NCBI RefSeq assembly: GCF_013817345.1
Contig: NZ_JACDCW010000036.1
Span: forward strand, 1-33,930
DNA: 33,930 nucleotides
Direction of reading: 5' to 3'
DNA from: Methylibium sp.
GTDB lineage: Bacteria > Pseudomonadota > Gammaproteobacteria > Burkholderiales > Burkholderiaceae_C
Part shown: positions 25,223-32,004 of the stretch, one piece after another
Layout of the letters: each line of letters begins with the position of its first letter
Numbering within the stretch: the first letter of the stretch is position 1
The notes under the pieces: generated by a model
What the model was told of the DNA's origin: nothing
Seen by the model: only the letters and a program-made list of their open reading frames with translations
Databases searched by the model: none
Made by a program: the position numbers and the translations under genes

Positions 25223-26317
25223 GTGATCCAGTACATCGAAGAGGCGCTTGTGCCCGGGGCGCCGGTCTGCGTCGTTCATTTCAGAAGCCGGACTAAGCAG
25301 GCGGAGGGGTTCGAAAAGTACCCGACGCCGCCGGGCGTGAGCAACATCTACGTCAACAACGGGTCGAGCGGCTGGTATCTCGACGGCCTTCCAGGATATG
25401 GCGATGCTCGAGCGTCGGCGCTGGCCATCAAGGCGAAGGCGCAGGCCGCCGGTGCATCGAAGATTGTGTGCGTCGGCGCTTCCATGGGTGCATTCGGTGC
25501 GGCGATGTTCTCCAGCATCATGGGCGCCGAGCTGATCTGCTTCGCTCCGGAACTGTGGCTCAACGTTTACACCGGCTTCAGCCGCCGGGACGTGCCGGGG
25601 CGCACCCTTGACATTGCGACGATGGGGCAGCCCTCACGGGCACTCTTCGTGGCCGGCATATCGTGCCCCACTGACCTGATCTGCGCGCTTCACTTTCATC
25701 GCGCCTGGCCAAACAGCGAAGCGATTTTCCTTCCCGACTGTGGCCACGAATCGGCGCGGCACCTGAAGGACAAGGAACTGCTGGCACCGCTGCTCGCGGA
25801 CTTCTGTTTCGGCCGGGACCTTGCGCAGTACAAGGCGCTCTCCGTGCCGATGTCGATCCTTGAGGGTTGCCCCACGGTGCCGCCCAAACAGCTCAACCGC
25901 GCAACGATGGTGGCGTTTGTCGAAGCGCTCACCCGCCATCTGCTGCTCAGTGATCGGGTGAGGATGGCCGATCGATTGGCCGGCGAGAAGTGCTTCGCGG
26001 CGGCCGTCCCCTTGATAGGGAAGATCCGGGCCGAGCACGGGGAAATCGCCGAGGTGCACATGCTCGACGCCACGGTCCATCGAAAGCAACAGCGCCATGC
26101 GGAGAGCATCGAGGCACTCCAAAAGGTGGAGCATCTGCCCGAGTTTCGATGCGAGGCTCTGTGGCTGCGCGGAATGGCACTCGAGCAGCTGGGCCGTGTC
26201 GATGAAGCGCTGCGGGCCTATCTTCTGTTGCTCCAGGAAGGCAAGGGCAACCGGGAATGGAAGCTCACGGCAAAGGCCGCTGCCGTGCGCGTGGCCGCGC
26301 TCAGTTCGCCAGCCTAG
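25223..26317 (+). CDS. Alpha/beta-hydrolase-like protein with C-terminal helical repeats
   Basis: A 364-residue protein. The nucleophile elbow is GASMGA with Ser87. Candidate acid and base are Asp151 (CPTDLIC) and His175 (DCGHES), giving a complete Ser-Asp-His set in the expected order. The segment IYVNNGSSGWYLDGLPGYG precedes it and resembles hydrolase-like proteins of polysaccharide gene clusters. From about residue 265 the chain is helical with TPR-like periodicity (AVPLIGKIRAEHGEIAEVH; then ALEQLGRVDEALRAYLL). I prefer GTG at 25223 because GGAG lies 8 bases upstream; ATG at 25175 is an alternative. The stop overlaps the lysozyme stop from the other strand (shared CTAG). Specific substrate unknown. 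Confidence 0.68.
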   Translation: MIQYIEEALVPGAPVCVVHFRSRTKQAEGFEKYPTPPGVSNIYVNNGSSGWYLDGLPGYGDARASALAIKAKAQAAGASKIVCVGASMGAFGAAMFSSIMGAELICFAPELWLNVYTGFSRRDVPGRTLDIATMGQPSRALFVAGISCPTDLICALHFHRAWPNSEAIFLPDCGHESARHLKDKELLAPLLADFCFGRDLAQYKALSVPMSILEGCPTVPPKQLNRATMVAFVEALTRHLLLSDRVRMADRLAGEKCFAAAVPLIGKIRAEHGEIAEVHMLDATVHRKQQRHAESIEALQKVEHLPEFRCEALWLRGMALEQLGRVDEALRAYLLLLQEGKGNREWKLTAKAAAVRVAALSSPA

Positions 26318-26874
26318 CCTTTGCCGTCGGGCATCGGCTCCACCAGCGCAGCCTCAGCCTCGCGCCTGATCACCAGGCCACGCAGCACCCTCCCGCCGGC
26401 CTTGTTCCACTTGCGCAGCTCGGGCGGCACGTCGTTCCAACGGTCCGCATTCACGCGCTTGCGCAGCGTGCTCGCCCGCAGGTTGCCGGCGCCGAGGTTG
26501 AAGGTGAAGTCGATCAGCGCGGCAAGTCGGTTCGCGTTGCGGACGCCGGGACAGAGCTGCAGCACAGCCGGCATGTAAGTCTGCTCGATCATGCGCAGCA
26601 GCAGCCGCTCGCCGGCCTCGCGCGTGATCGGCGGGTCGCTGAGCTGCACGCGGCGCCCGTCAAGGTAGTGCGTGGCGCCGTAGCCGATGGTGGGCACGCC
26701 GGCCGGGCACAGGTAGGGATGGCTGTGGAAGCCCTCGAAGCGCCGACATAGCACCGCTGCCACTTCGACGGCGAGCTGATGCAGGGTCTTGCCGGTCGGT
26801 GCAGGCGCTGCGGGGGGCGACTTACCCAGGGCGCGCAGCGCGCGCTCGAGCAGGCCGGCATCGAAGCGGCTCAC
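26314..26874 (-). CDS. Phage endolysin, GH24 lysozyme
   Basis: A muramidase that cleaves peptidoglycan during phage lysis. 186 residues. The active-site pattern is Glu47 (FEGFHSH), Cys56 (LCPAG, at the position often Asp) and Thr62 (PTIGYG), which is the E-8-C/D-5-T spacing of T4-like lysozymes. LIDFTFNLGAGNLRASTL is the conserved helix near residue 125. No signal peptide, so a holin is needed. The start is GTG at 26874, overlapping the holin stop as GTGA. The open frame extends upstream but only as a shadow of the holin. Confidence 0.9.
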   Translation of the reverse strand: MSRFDAGLLERALRALGKSPPAAPAPTGKTLHQLAVEVAAVLCRRFEGFHSHPYLCPAGVPTIGYGATHYLDGRRVQLSDPPITREAGERLLLRMIEQTYMPAVLQLCPGVRNANRLAALIDFTFNLGAGNLRASTLRKRVNADRWNDVPPELRKWNKAGGRVLRGLVIRREAEAALVEPMPDGKG

Positions 26875-27182
26875 TTGCCGCGCTTGGCTAGCGTGCGATC
26901 GGCCAGGTACAGGCCCAGCGCTGCCCCAAGGATCGACCAGCCGCGCTCGTCGAGCACCCACTCGTGCATCGCGACGTGACGTACCCACAGGAACAGGCAG
27001 ATGCTGGCGGTGAGCGGCCGGATGATGCCGTTCCACAGGTCGACCAGCCAGATGCCTGTCGGGCGGCCAATGCTTGCGGCTGCAGCGGCCCTTCGGCCGC
27101 GAGATCGTCTGCACCTGGTCGCTCGCGCATCGCTTCCAGGCGGTGCCGGGCGAGCGGGCGAAGCGGCTGGAGGTGGAACCAC
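26871..27182 (-). CDS. Holin-like membrane protein, 5' truncated or uncertain
   Basis: The last 67 residues look like the C-terminal half of a three-helix phage/GTA holin: WNGIIRPLTASICLFLWV and GWSILGAALGLYLADRTLAKRGK, two membrane segments. Recognisable sequence begins near 27071 (GRPTGIW). Upstream of that, the frame is a Pro/Ala/Arg-rich stretch with no start signal, and the DNA there reads better on the plus strand. The gene has therefore probably lost its N-terminus at a mosaic junction. It is coupled to the lysozyme by a GTGA overlap. Confidence 0.55.
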   Translation of the reverse strand: MVPPPAASPARPAPPGSDARATRCRRSRGRRAAAAASIGRPTGIWLVDLWNGIIRPLTASICLFLWVRHVAMHEWVLDERGWSILGAALGLYLADRTLAKRGK

Positions 27183-27220
27183 TGATCGAGGCCGCGATGC
27201 GCGGCGAGGAGCGGACGTGA
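27080..27220 (+). pseudogene. Plus-strand gene fragment next to the truncated holin
   Basis: The frame ending at TGA 27218-27220 reads LQRPFGREIVCTWSLAHRF then AVPGERAKRLEVEPLIEAAM, with normal composition and helical pattern. It has no start and abuts the point where the holin stops being recognisable. It looks like the 3' end of a gene cut by recombination. Family unknown; I could be reading a shadow. Confidence 0.3.
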
Positions 27221-27233
27221 CTTTCGATTGCTC

Positions 27234-27542
27234 TCAGCGGCCCAAGTCCTTGATCTCGGGCCACGCTGCAACCACCAGTGCCGCCACAGCGACCAGCGCG
27301 GCCAGGATCGCCCAACGTGCAGATGTCTTTGCAGACTTTGCAGCGTCCTCTGTGGCCCTTACCTCCAGCCTGCGCAGCGTCGCCTCGGCCTTCTCTGTCC
27401 GCTTCACGAGAGGCGTATTGGCGCCGCGGGGCTGCAAAGAGAACCGAGTGTCATCAGCGCCCTCCCCGCGAATCTCGTGCTTTGTGACAGCTTCCTCTCG
27501 CGGGCCGCTGCTGCTCTCTCCAAAGGGATCGTTTGGACCCAT
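27234..27542 (-). CDS. Small C-terminally membrane-anchored protein
   Basis: A 102-residue protein. A polar, charged N-terminus (MGPNDPFGESSSGPREEAV) precedes a short coiled coil (VKRTEKAEATLRRLEVRATED). One C-terminal membrane helix (WAILAALVAVAALVVAAW) ends PEIKDLGR. The ATG at 27542 is preceded by AAGG and is chosen over a longer frame that only shadows the zinc-ribbon gene. It shares organisation and the AxxALVVAAWP-type anchor with the product of 28478-28840, so the two are probably paralogues. Function unknown. Confidence 0.6.
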   Translation of the reverse strand: MGPNDPFGESSSGPREEAVTKHEIRGEGADDTRFSLQPRGANTPLVKRTEKAEATLRRLEVRATEDAAKSAKTSARWAILAALVAVAALVVAAWPEIKDLGR

Positions 27543-27663
27543 TGCCTTCCCCCTGTGCTCCTCATCGAGCCGATCGTATCGGGAACGAGAACATGAAGCT
27601 CGTCGAGATTCGCCTCGTCCCCTTCTTGGTGGTCGGGCGGAGCCTGGCGCAGGGGGCGTGATG

Positions 27664-27885
27664 TCAGATCGTGTCGTTGCCCGCGAAGCCGCCATCCGGA
27701 CCGCTGAGCCGCATGTTTTCCTTGTTGCAGGCCGTGATCGTCCCGCAGTACGGGCAGTTGGTCCGGTTGCCCGACATCGCGGCGGACTCGAACGACTCCA
27801 GCGAGGTGATGAAGATCGGCGACGGAAATCATTTCCCGCAACTCGGATTGAGACAACGGACCTCGACCGTTCGATTGGTAGCCAT
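27664..27885 (-). pseudogene. Zinc-ribbon phage protein with in-frame TGA
   Basis: The start has GGAGG just upstream of the ATG. The frame reads MATNRTVEVRCLNPSCGK, then TGA at codon 19 (27829-27831), then continues FPSPIFITSLESF, GNRTNCPYCGTITACNKENMR and ends NDTI after 73 positions. Two Cys pairs (CLNPSC and CPYC) would form a zinc ribbon, with ACNKENMR as the usual tail. Related phage proteins I recall carry a residue such as Trp or Arg at the interrupted position, so TGG to TGA is a likely single mutation. An intact product would need suppression. Confidence 0.65.
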
Positions 27886-27915
27886 GCGCCCTCCAGCAGC
27901 TTTTGAGCCACAAGT

Positions 27916-28476
27916 ATGACCATCTCCGCCTACCCCCTCACCTGGCCGCCGCAGTTCCCGCGCGCCAAGTCGCGCGAGCGCGGCGCCTTCAAGACCTCGC
28001 TCGCGGGCGCCTTGAAGAACGTCGAGGACAGCCTGCGCCGCTTCGCCGCCGACTCCGGTAAGAAGCTCGACGGCATCGTGATGAGCAGCAACGTGACGCT
28101 AGGCATGAGCCGGCCCGCGGACTCGGGCGTGGCGGTCTGGTTCGTCTGGGATGGCCTGCAGCTGTGCATCCCCGTCGACCGCTACGAGACCGTGGAGTCG
28201 AACCTGCAAGCGATTCATCACATCCTCGAGGCTCGCCGCGTCGAGCTGCGCCACGGCACGCTGGCGCTTGTGCGCGCGACGTTCACGGGCTTTCTGTCGC
28301 TGCCCGCGCCGGCGGGCATGGACTGGTGGGAGGTGCTCGGCGTGGTGCGCGACGCCTGCCAAGGCGAGATCCGCACTGCGTATCGCCGACTGGCCAGCGA
28401 GCATCACCCCGACCGCGGCGGCAGTGCCGAGCGGATGGCGGAGGTGAACGAGGCGTATCGGAGGGCCCTGCCGTGA
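27916..28476 (+). CDS. J-domain protein
   Basis: A 186-residue protein. The first 125 residues are an uncharacterised domain (WPPQFPRAKSRERGAF; VWFVWDGLQLCIPVDRY). The C-terminus is a short J domain (WWEVLGVVRDACQGEIRTAYRRL) with the HPD motif at 164-166, so it should stimulate DnaK. Such J proteins with a phage-type N-terminus are frequent in prophages and islands, and their role is not established. It is divergent from the zinc-ribbon gene (30 bp apart) and convergent with the next gene (1 bp apart). Confidence 0.8.
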   Translation: MTISAYPLTWPPQFPRAKSRERGAFKTSLAGALKNVEDSLRRFAADSGKKLDGIVMSSNVTLGMSRPADSGVAVWFVWDGLQLCIPVDRYETVESNLQAIHHILEARRVELRHGTLALVRATFTGFLSLPAPAGMDWWEVLGVVRDACQGEIRTAYRRLASEHHPDRGGSAERMAEVNEAYRRALP

Positions 28477-28477
28477 T

Positions 28478-28840
28478 TCAGAGGCCGCTGATGTACGGCC
28501 AGGCCGCGACCAGCAAGGAAGCGAGTGCAATGAGCGCCCCAAGCCTTGCCCACATAACCGCCTTGTGGGAGTCGCGCTTGGCATCTGCGGCATCGCGCGC
28601 CAATGCTTCGGTCGCCTCAGCGGTTCGTCGAACCAGCTCACGCTGCTCCCCCGCTGTCTCCTGTATCTCGCGGCTAATCCTCTCCATTCGCTGCGCGCGT
28701 GCCAACTCCTCCTTCGGAACCTGCGCGTCAGGCGGGTCGTTCACGTTGGCGGCCTTGAGTGCTCGGGCAAGAACCTCACTCGTCAATCGCGCGGTCATCC
28801 ACGGGAATTTTGAAGGCATTGGAGGCCGGGTTGTTTGCAT
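28478..28840 (-). CDS. Small coiled-coil protein with C-terminal membrane anchor
   Basis: Up to 120 residues. A helical, Ala/Arg/Glu-rich body (EELARAQRMERISREIQET; TAEATEALARDAADAKRD) leads to a single C-terminal membrane helix (ARLGALIALASLLVAAWPYI) and ends SGL. Start uncertain: ATG at 28840, 28819 or 28798, or GTG at about 28745. The longer ones overlap the preceding frameshifted gene and none has a clear ribosome binding site. The anchor and the charged A-rich segment before it match the 27234-27542 product. Function unknown. Confidence 0.6.
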   Translation of the reverse strand: MQTTRPPMPSKFPWMTARLTSEVLARALKAANVNDPPDAQVPKEELARAQRMERISREIQETAGEQRELVRRTAEATEALARDAADAKRDSHKAVMWARLGALIALASLLVAAWPYISGL

Positions 28841-29077
28841 AGCTGGTCATGGCCTTCGCCACGTACCGTTGCACGTTCTCAGCGTACTTTGCCAGGGTCT
28901 CACCGTCCGCTTCGCGGATCACGTCCCCACCGGCTGCTCGAAATGCAGCGAGACCTTCTGGGCGCCCGTAAAAGGGCGAAACACGAGGTCGGGTCCGAAG
29001 GCGTGCGTCACTTCAGCCGTCTCTTCGAAGTTGCGCTTCAGCGCATCCCAAAGTGCTGCATGGATTTTCTCGAGCAT
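28776..29077 (-). pseudogene. Frameshifted small gene (100-residue product if repaired)
   Basis: AAGGAG lies 6 bases before the ATG at 29077. The frame reads MLEKIHAALWDALKRNF through KVSLHFEQPVG and stops at TGA 28919-28921. In the -1 frame the reading continues without a break as DVIREADGETLAKYAENVQRY to KIPVDDRAIDE and stops at 28776. The shift lies at a GGGG run (28925-28928 on the complement); one extra G restores a single frame. Either a one-base deletion or -1 slippage explains it. No family recognised. Confidence 0.6.
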
Positions 29078-29753
29078 GGATAACTCCTTAAAGGAACGAC
29101 CGATTCTTTTCTCGGCGCCGATGGTACGGGCGCTGCAGGCTGGAACGAAGACGCAAACGCGGCGGGTCGTGAAGCCACATCGTGCCGATGATGCGTTCGT
29201 GCTTGTCGAGCAGGACCGCGGCTGGTGGCCGTACCGCTCGCCAGACGGCGAGTCGATGGTGATGGACGACGGGTGCGAGTACCCGTTCGACTGCCGCTAC
29301 GGCGTCCCCGGCGACCGGCTGCGCGTGAAGGAAGCCGCCTTGATGTGGTGCGAGCGCCGGCCCAACGGCACGACGGCCACCGGACGGCAGAAATGGCTCT
29401 ACGTGCCAATGCGTGAGGCGCCGGTGCACTACGCCGCCGACCATCCTGCCCGGCCGCAGGTGAGCGTCGTCTCGCCCGACACCGGCAACGTCTGGGGCTG
29501 GCGCCTCAAGATCGGCCGCTTCCTGCCGGCCTGGGCCTCGCGGATCACGCTCGAAGTCACCGGCGTGCGCGTCGAGCGGCTGCAGGAGGTCAGCATCGCA
29601 GACTGCATCGCCGAGGGCATTTCTTCCGGGGGCCCGGAGAACCCGGACGGCATTGAGCGACCCGAATACCGTGCTCTCTGGGAGTCGATCAACGGCCCAG
29701 GCTCATGGGACGCAAACCCCTTCCTCTGGGTCGTCGAGTTCCGGAGGGTCTGA
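29076..29753 (+). CDS. ASCH-like phage protein
   Basis: A 225-residue protein of a family common in prophages. The start RPILFSAPMVRALQAGTKTQTRRVV is the hallmark, followed by YGVPGDRLRVKEAALMW and ITLEVTGVRVERLQEVS, a pattern like the RNA-binding ASCH beta-barrel. The role in phages is unknown. The ATG at 29076 overlaps the minus-strand ATG of the frameshifted gene (CATG). The open frame extends about 900 bases further upstream through unrelated genes, which I reject. The stop overlaps the next start (TGATG). Confidence 0.78.
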   Translation: MDNSLKERPILFSAPMVRALQAGTKTQTRRVVKPHRADDAFVLVEQDRGWWPYRSPDGESMVMDDGCEYPFDCRYGVPGDRLRVKEAALMWCERRPNGTTATGRQKWLYVPMREAPVHYAADHPARPQVSVVSPDTGNVWGWRLKIGRFLPAWASRITLEVTGVRVERLQEVSIADCIAEGISSGGPENPDGIERPEYRALWESINGPGSWDANPFLWVVEFRRV

Positions 29754-30295
29754 TGCAGCGCACCGCCCGCCTCTCCCCCTGCGGCGCCTACCGCAGCACC
29801 CTCGGCCGCGTCTGGGACGACCGGCCCGTGCTGCTCGTCTGCATGTTCAATCCGAGCGACGCCGATCACTTGGTCGATGACCCGACCATCACCCTGCTCT
29901 GCCGCATCGCCCGCCATAACGGCTTCGGCGGCCTGGTCGTCGTCAACGGCATTCCGCTTCGCAGCTCGACCGCGGCGCAGGCCGTCGACATGGTGAACAA
30001 CTGGGACAAGCGCTGCGACTGGCACGCGCGCGACCGGCTGCAGGAGAACGTCGGCGTGATCGTCGACGAGGTGAGCCAGGCCGGCGCCGTGCTGCTGGCC
30101 TGGGGCGCCCTGGCGGACCGCTGCTCTAACTGGTTCGACAACGTGCGCGAGGACATTGAGTGCGCGCTGCCCGAGGGTGTGCCGCTGTACTGCCTGGGTA
30201 AGACCACGGGCGGCTACCCGAAGCACCCGATGGCGCGCGGCAAGCACAAGGTACCGAAGGACGCGCGACTCGTCCTGTGGCGCGAGGCCGTCTGA
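29753..30295 (+). CDS. DUF1643 family protein
   Basis: A 180-residue protein. The family core is visible: PVLLVCMFNPSDADHLVDDPT near residue 21, then GFGGLVVVNGIPLRSS and VLLAWGALADRC. The C-terminus is PKHPMARGKHKVP. DUF1643 proteins occur in phages and islands and have no established function. GGAGG lies 8 bases before the ATG at 29753, which overlaps the upstream stop by one base, so it is translationally coupled to the ASCH-like gene. Confidence 0.83.
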   Translation: MQRTARLSPCGAYRSTLGRVWDDRPVLLVCMFNPSDADHLVDDPTITLLCRIARHNGFGGLVVVNGIPLRSSTAAQAVDMVNNWDKRCDWHARDRLQENVGVIVDEVSQAGAVLLAWGALADRCSNWFDNVREDIECALPEGVPLYCLGKTTGGYPKHPMARGKHKVPKDARLVLWREAV

Positions 30296-30312
30296 TGCTG
30301 CCTACCCTCCCC

Positions 30313-30519
30313 TCACATCCTCCTGACGCATGGAACCGTCAGATCGAACTGCGGCGGGCCCTCCTTGACGACCTCGAGGATGCCGCGGCGCACAAGCCGA
30401 GTCACCGCAGCTTCATCGTAGTTGCGAGGGGGAGTCGGCTCTGTCTTCGCCTCAGCCTGCGCCTCTTCGCGCGCCACGGCGGTGTTCCGAGGTTCGTTAT
30501 TCGTCGTTGCTGCAGCCAT
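30313..30519 (-). CDS. Small hypothetical protein
   Basis: A 68-residue hydrophilic protein: a disordered Ala/Glu/Thr-rich first half (MAAATTNNEPRNTAVAREEA) and a compact second half (YDEAAVTRLVRRGILEVVKEG). CAGGAG sits 6 bases before the ATG at 30519 and supports this start over a longer one. It is antisense to nothing convincing and converges with DUF1643. Function unknown. Confidence 0.5.
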   Translation of the reverse strand: MAAATTNNEPRNTAVAREEAQAEAKTEPTPPRNYDEAAVTRLVRRGILEVVKEGPPQFDLTVPCVRRM

Positions 30520-30650
30520 CGCAAGCTCCTGTTGGCAAGGCTGAAAGTATCTCGGGCGGCCAAGCGCCGTGCCTGCCGTCGGTCGGCCGTAGACGGTCGC
30601 TGTGACGTGGATCACGCTACTTCGTCGCAAGCCAAGTCGAGGGGTGCCTG

Positions 30651-30920
30651 ATGTCCGGCGACTACTACAGCGACGCGGAGGTAAACGAGCTATGCGACGG
30701 CCTCACGCAGGACGCCGCGAAGATCCGCTATCTGCGCCGGCTGGGCCTGAAGGTCGATCGCAAGCCGAATGGCCGGCCACTGGCCTGGCGCCCGCAAGGA
30801 ACCGCCGGCGGCGAAGGGCAGAATCGAGCGGCGGCAGACGCAGCAAGCGTGGTCGTCGGCCTGCAGGCATGGGCGGCGGGAAGGAAGGCATGCAATGGGC
30901 AGAGCTCGAAAGGACGGTGA
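30651..30920 (+). CDS. DUF4224 protein, integrase partner
   Basis: An 89-residue protein whose first 50 residues match DUF4224: YYSDAEVNELCDGLTQDA, AKIRYLRRLGLKV, then a NGRPLAW segment. Such genes sit immediately upstream of phage integrases and may help direct recombination, but this is not shown. The last part is low-complexity and overlaps the integrase start by 26 bases in another frame, so the two are co-transcribed. Confidence 0.75.
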   Translation: MSGDYYSDAEVNELCDGLTQDAAKIRYLRRLGLKVDRKPNGRPLAWRPQGTAGGEGQNRAAADAASVVVGLQAWAAGRKACNGQSSKGR

Positions 30921-31998
30921 CCCGCTCCAACTGGCCGGCACGCGCCTGGCCTTTCGCCGCGGCCGCTTTTACTACGTGCACCGCGACACCGGCCGCTGGG
31001 AGAACGTCGGCACCGACGTGGCCGCGGCCAAGCAGATCGCGGCGCGTTACAACAATCCCGGCGACGGCTTCGGCACCCTCTCCTACTGGTTTGGAATGTT
31101 CCTCGCGGATTGCAAGCTGCGCGTGGCGGCCAAGACCTTCAGCCAGCGCACGCTCGACGACTACACCGGCTATGCGGCGGACGATGGCCCGCTGGTGGCC
31201 GCCTTCGGCAAGCGTCTCCCGCAGCACATCGAGCCGGTGATGGTGCAGGCCTACCTTGACGCCAATGCAAGTATGGATCCGCCGCGACCGGTGCCAGCCA
31301 ATCGCGAAAAGGCGTTCCTGTCCAGCTGCATCTCCTGGCTGATTCGCACTGGCAAGGTGCCCGGTCTGGTGGTCAACCCGTGCATGCGCGCCAGCGGCGT
31401 GCAGCGCAATCCGGAAAGCAAGCGCGAGCGCTACGTCACCCATGCCGAGTACCGGGCCGTCTATGACGCCGGCAACCGTGCCGTGCGCCTTGCAATGGAA
31501 CTCGTCTATCGCACCCTGCAGCGGCCCGAGGTCGACGTGCTGGCGTGGACGCCTTCCAATGTGCGCACGAAGGACGGCGGCAAGGTCCTGCACTTCAGGC
31601 AGTCAAAGACCGGCCGGCTGCTCGACATCGCGCTGGTCGGCGAGCTGGGCGCGCTGGTGGCCGAGGCGATCGGCGAGGTGCCGCAGCTGCGCCAGCCGAT
31701 ACTGCATCGGCTTGACGGCAAGGCCTACACCTACGACGGGCTGTCGTCGATGCTCAAGCAGGCACAGGACAAGGTGCGGGCGCGGCACGCCAAAGAGAAG
31801 GGCCCGCTGGCCGCGATGCCGTCGTTCGCCTTGCGCGACCTCAAGGGTAAGGGCGCCACCGACATGTGGCTGGCCGGCACCCTGATCGAGCAGATTCAAT
31901 TGCTTTGCGGTCACGCCGACAAAACGACCACCGAGCGCTACATCAAGGCTCGGTGGCGCATGACTGCTCAGCCAAACTTGACGACGATCTACGCATAA
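30895..31998 (+). CDS. int: Tyrosine recombinase (phage integrase)
   Basis: A 367-residue site-specific recombinase that would join attP to the tRNA-Asn 3' end. An N-terminal arm-binding domain (RGRFYYVHRDTGRW) and a SAM-like core-binding domain come first. The catalytic domain has Arg210 (LQRPEV), the box RDLK at 314-317 in place of HxLR, His340 (GHADKTTT) and the nucleophile Tyr349 (ERYIK). The DLKGKGATDMW version of the second box is, to my recollection, normal in this subfamily. The frame is open further upstream, but GGAAGG precedes the ATG at 30895. It lies about 950 bp from attR and looks intact. Confidence 0.92.
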   Translation: MGRARKDGDPLQLAGTRLAFRRGRFYYVHRDTGRWENVGTDVAAAKQIAARYNNPGDGFGTLSYWFGMFLADCKLRVAAKTFSQRTLDDYTGYAADDGPLVAAFGKRLPQHIEPVMVQAYLDANASMDPPRPVPANREKAFLSSCISWLIRTGKVPGLVVNPCMRASGVQRNPESKRERYVTHAEYRAVYDAGNRAVRLAMELVYRTLQRPEVDVLAWTPSNVRTKDGGKVLHFRQSKTGRLLDIALVGELGALVAEAIGEVPQLRQPILHRLDGKAYTYDGLSSMLKQAQDKVRARHAKEKGPLAAMPSFALRDLKGKGATDMWLAGTLIEQIQLLCGHADKTTTERYIKARWRMTAQPNLTTIYA

Positions 31999-32004
31999 AA
32001 ATCG

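Noticed and set aside
24872-25279. 135-codon minus-strand frame with Cys-rich and FIVEFALPSINYVPA segments
   Set aside because: No credible start or ribosome binding site, overlap with the hydrolase start and no recognisable family. It may be a decayed phage gene but cannot be supported.
27829-27831. TGA as a selenocysteine codon
   Set aside because: There is no SECIS-like hairpin that I can recognise after it and no selenoprotein family resemblance; a nonsense mutation is simpler.
28164-29075. Upstream extension of the ASCH-like frame to 529 codons
   Set aside because: The extension runs antisense or out of frame through the J-domain gene and others, and has no family features; similarity begins at RPILFS.
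30277-30651. 124-codon plus-strand frame after DUF1643
   Set aside because: Composition is shadow-like, and the opposite strand has a small gene with a good ribosome binding site.
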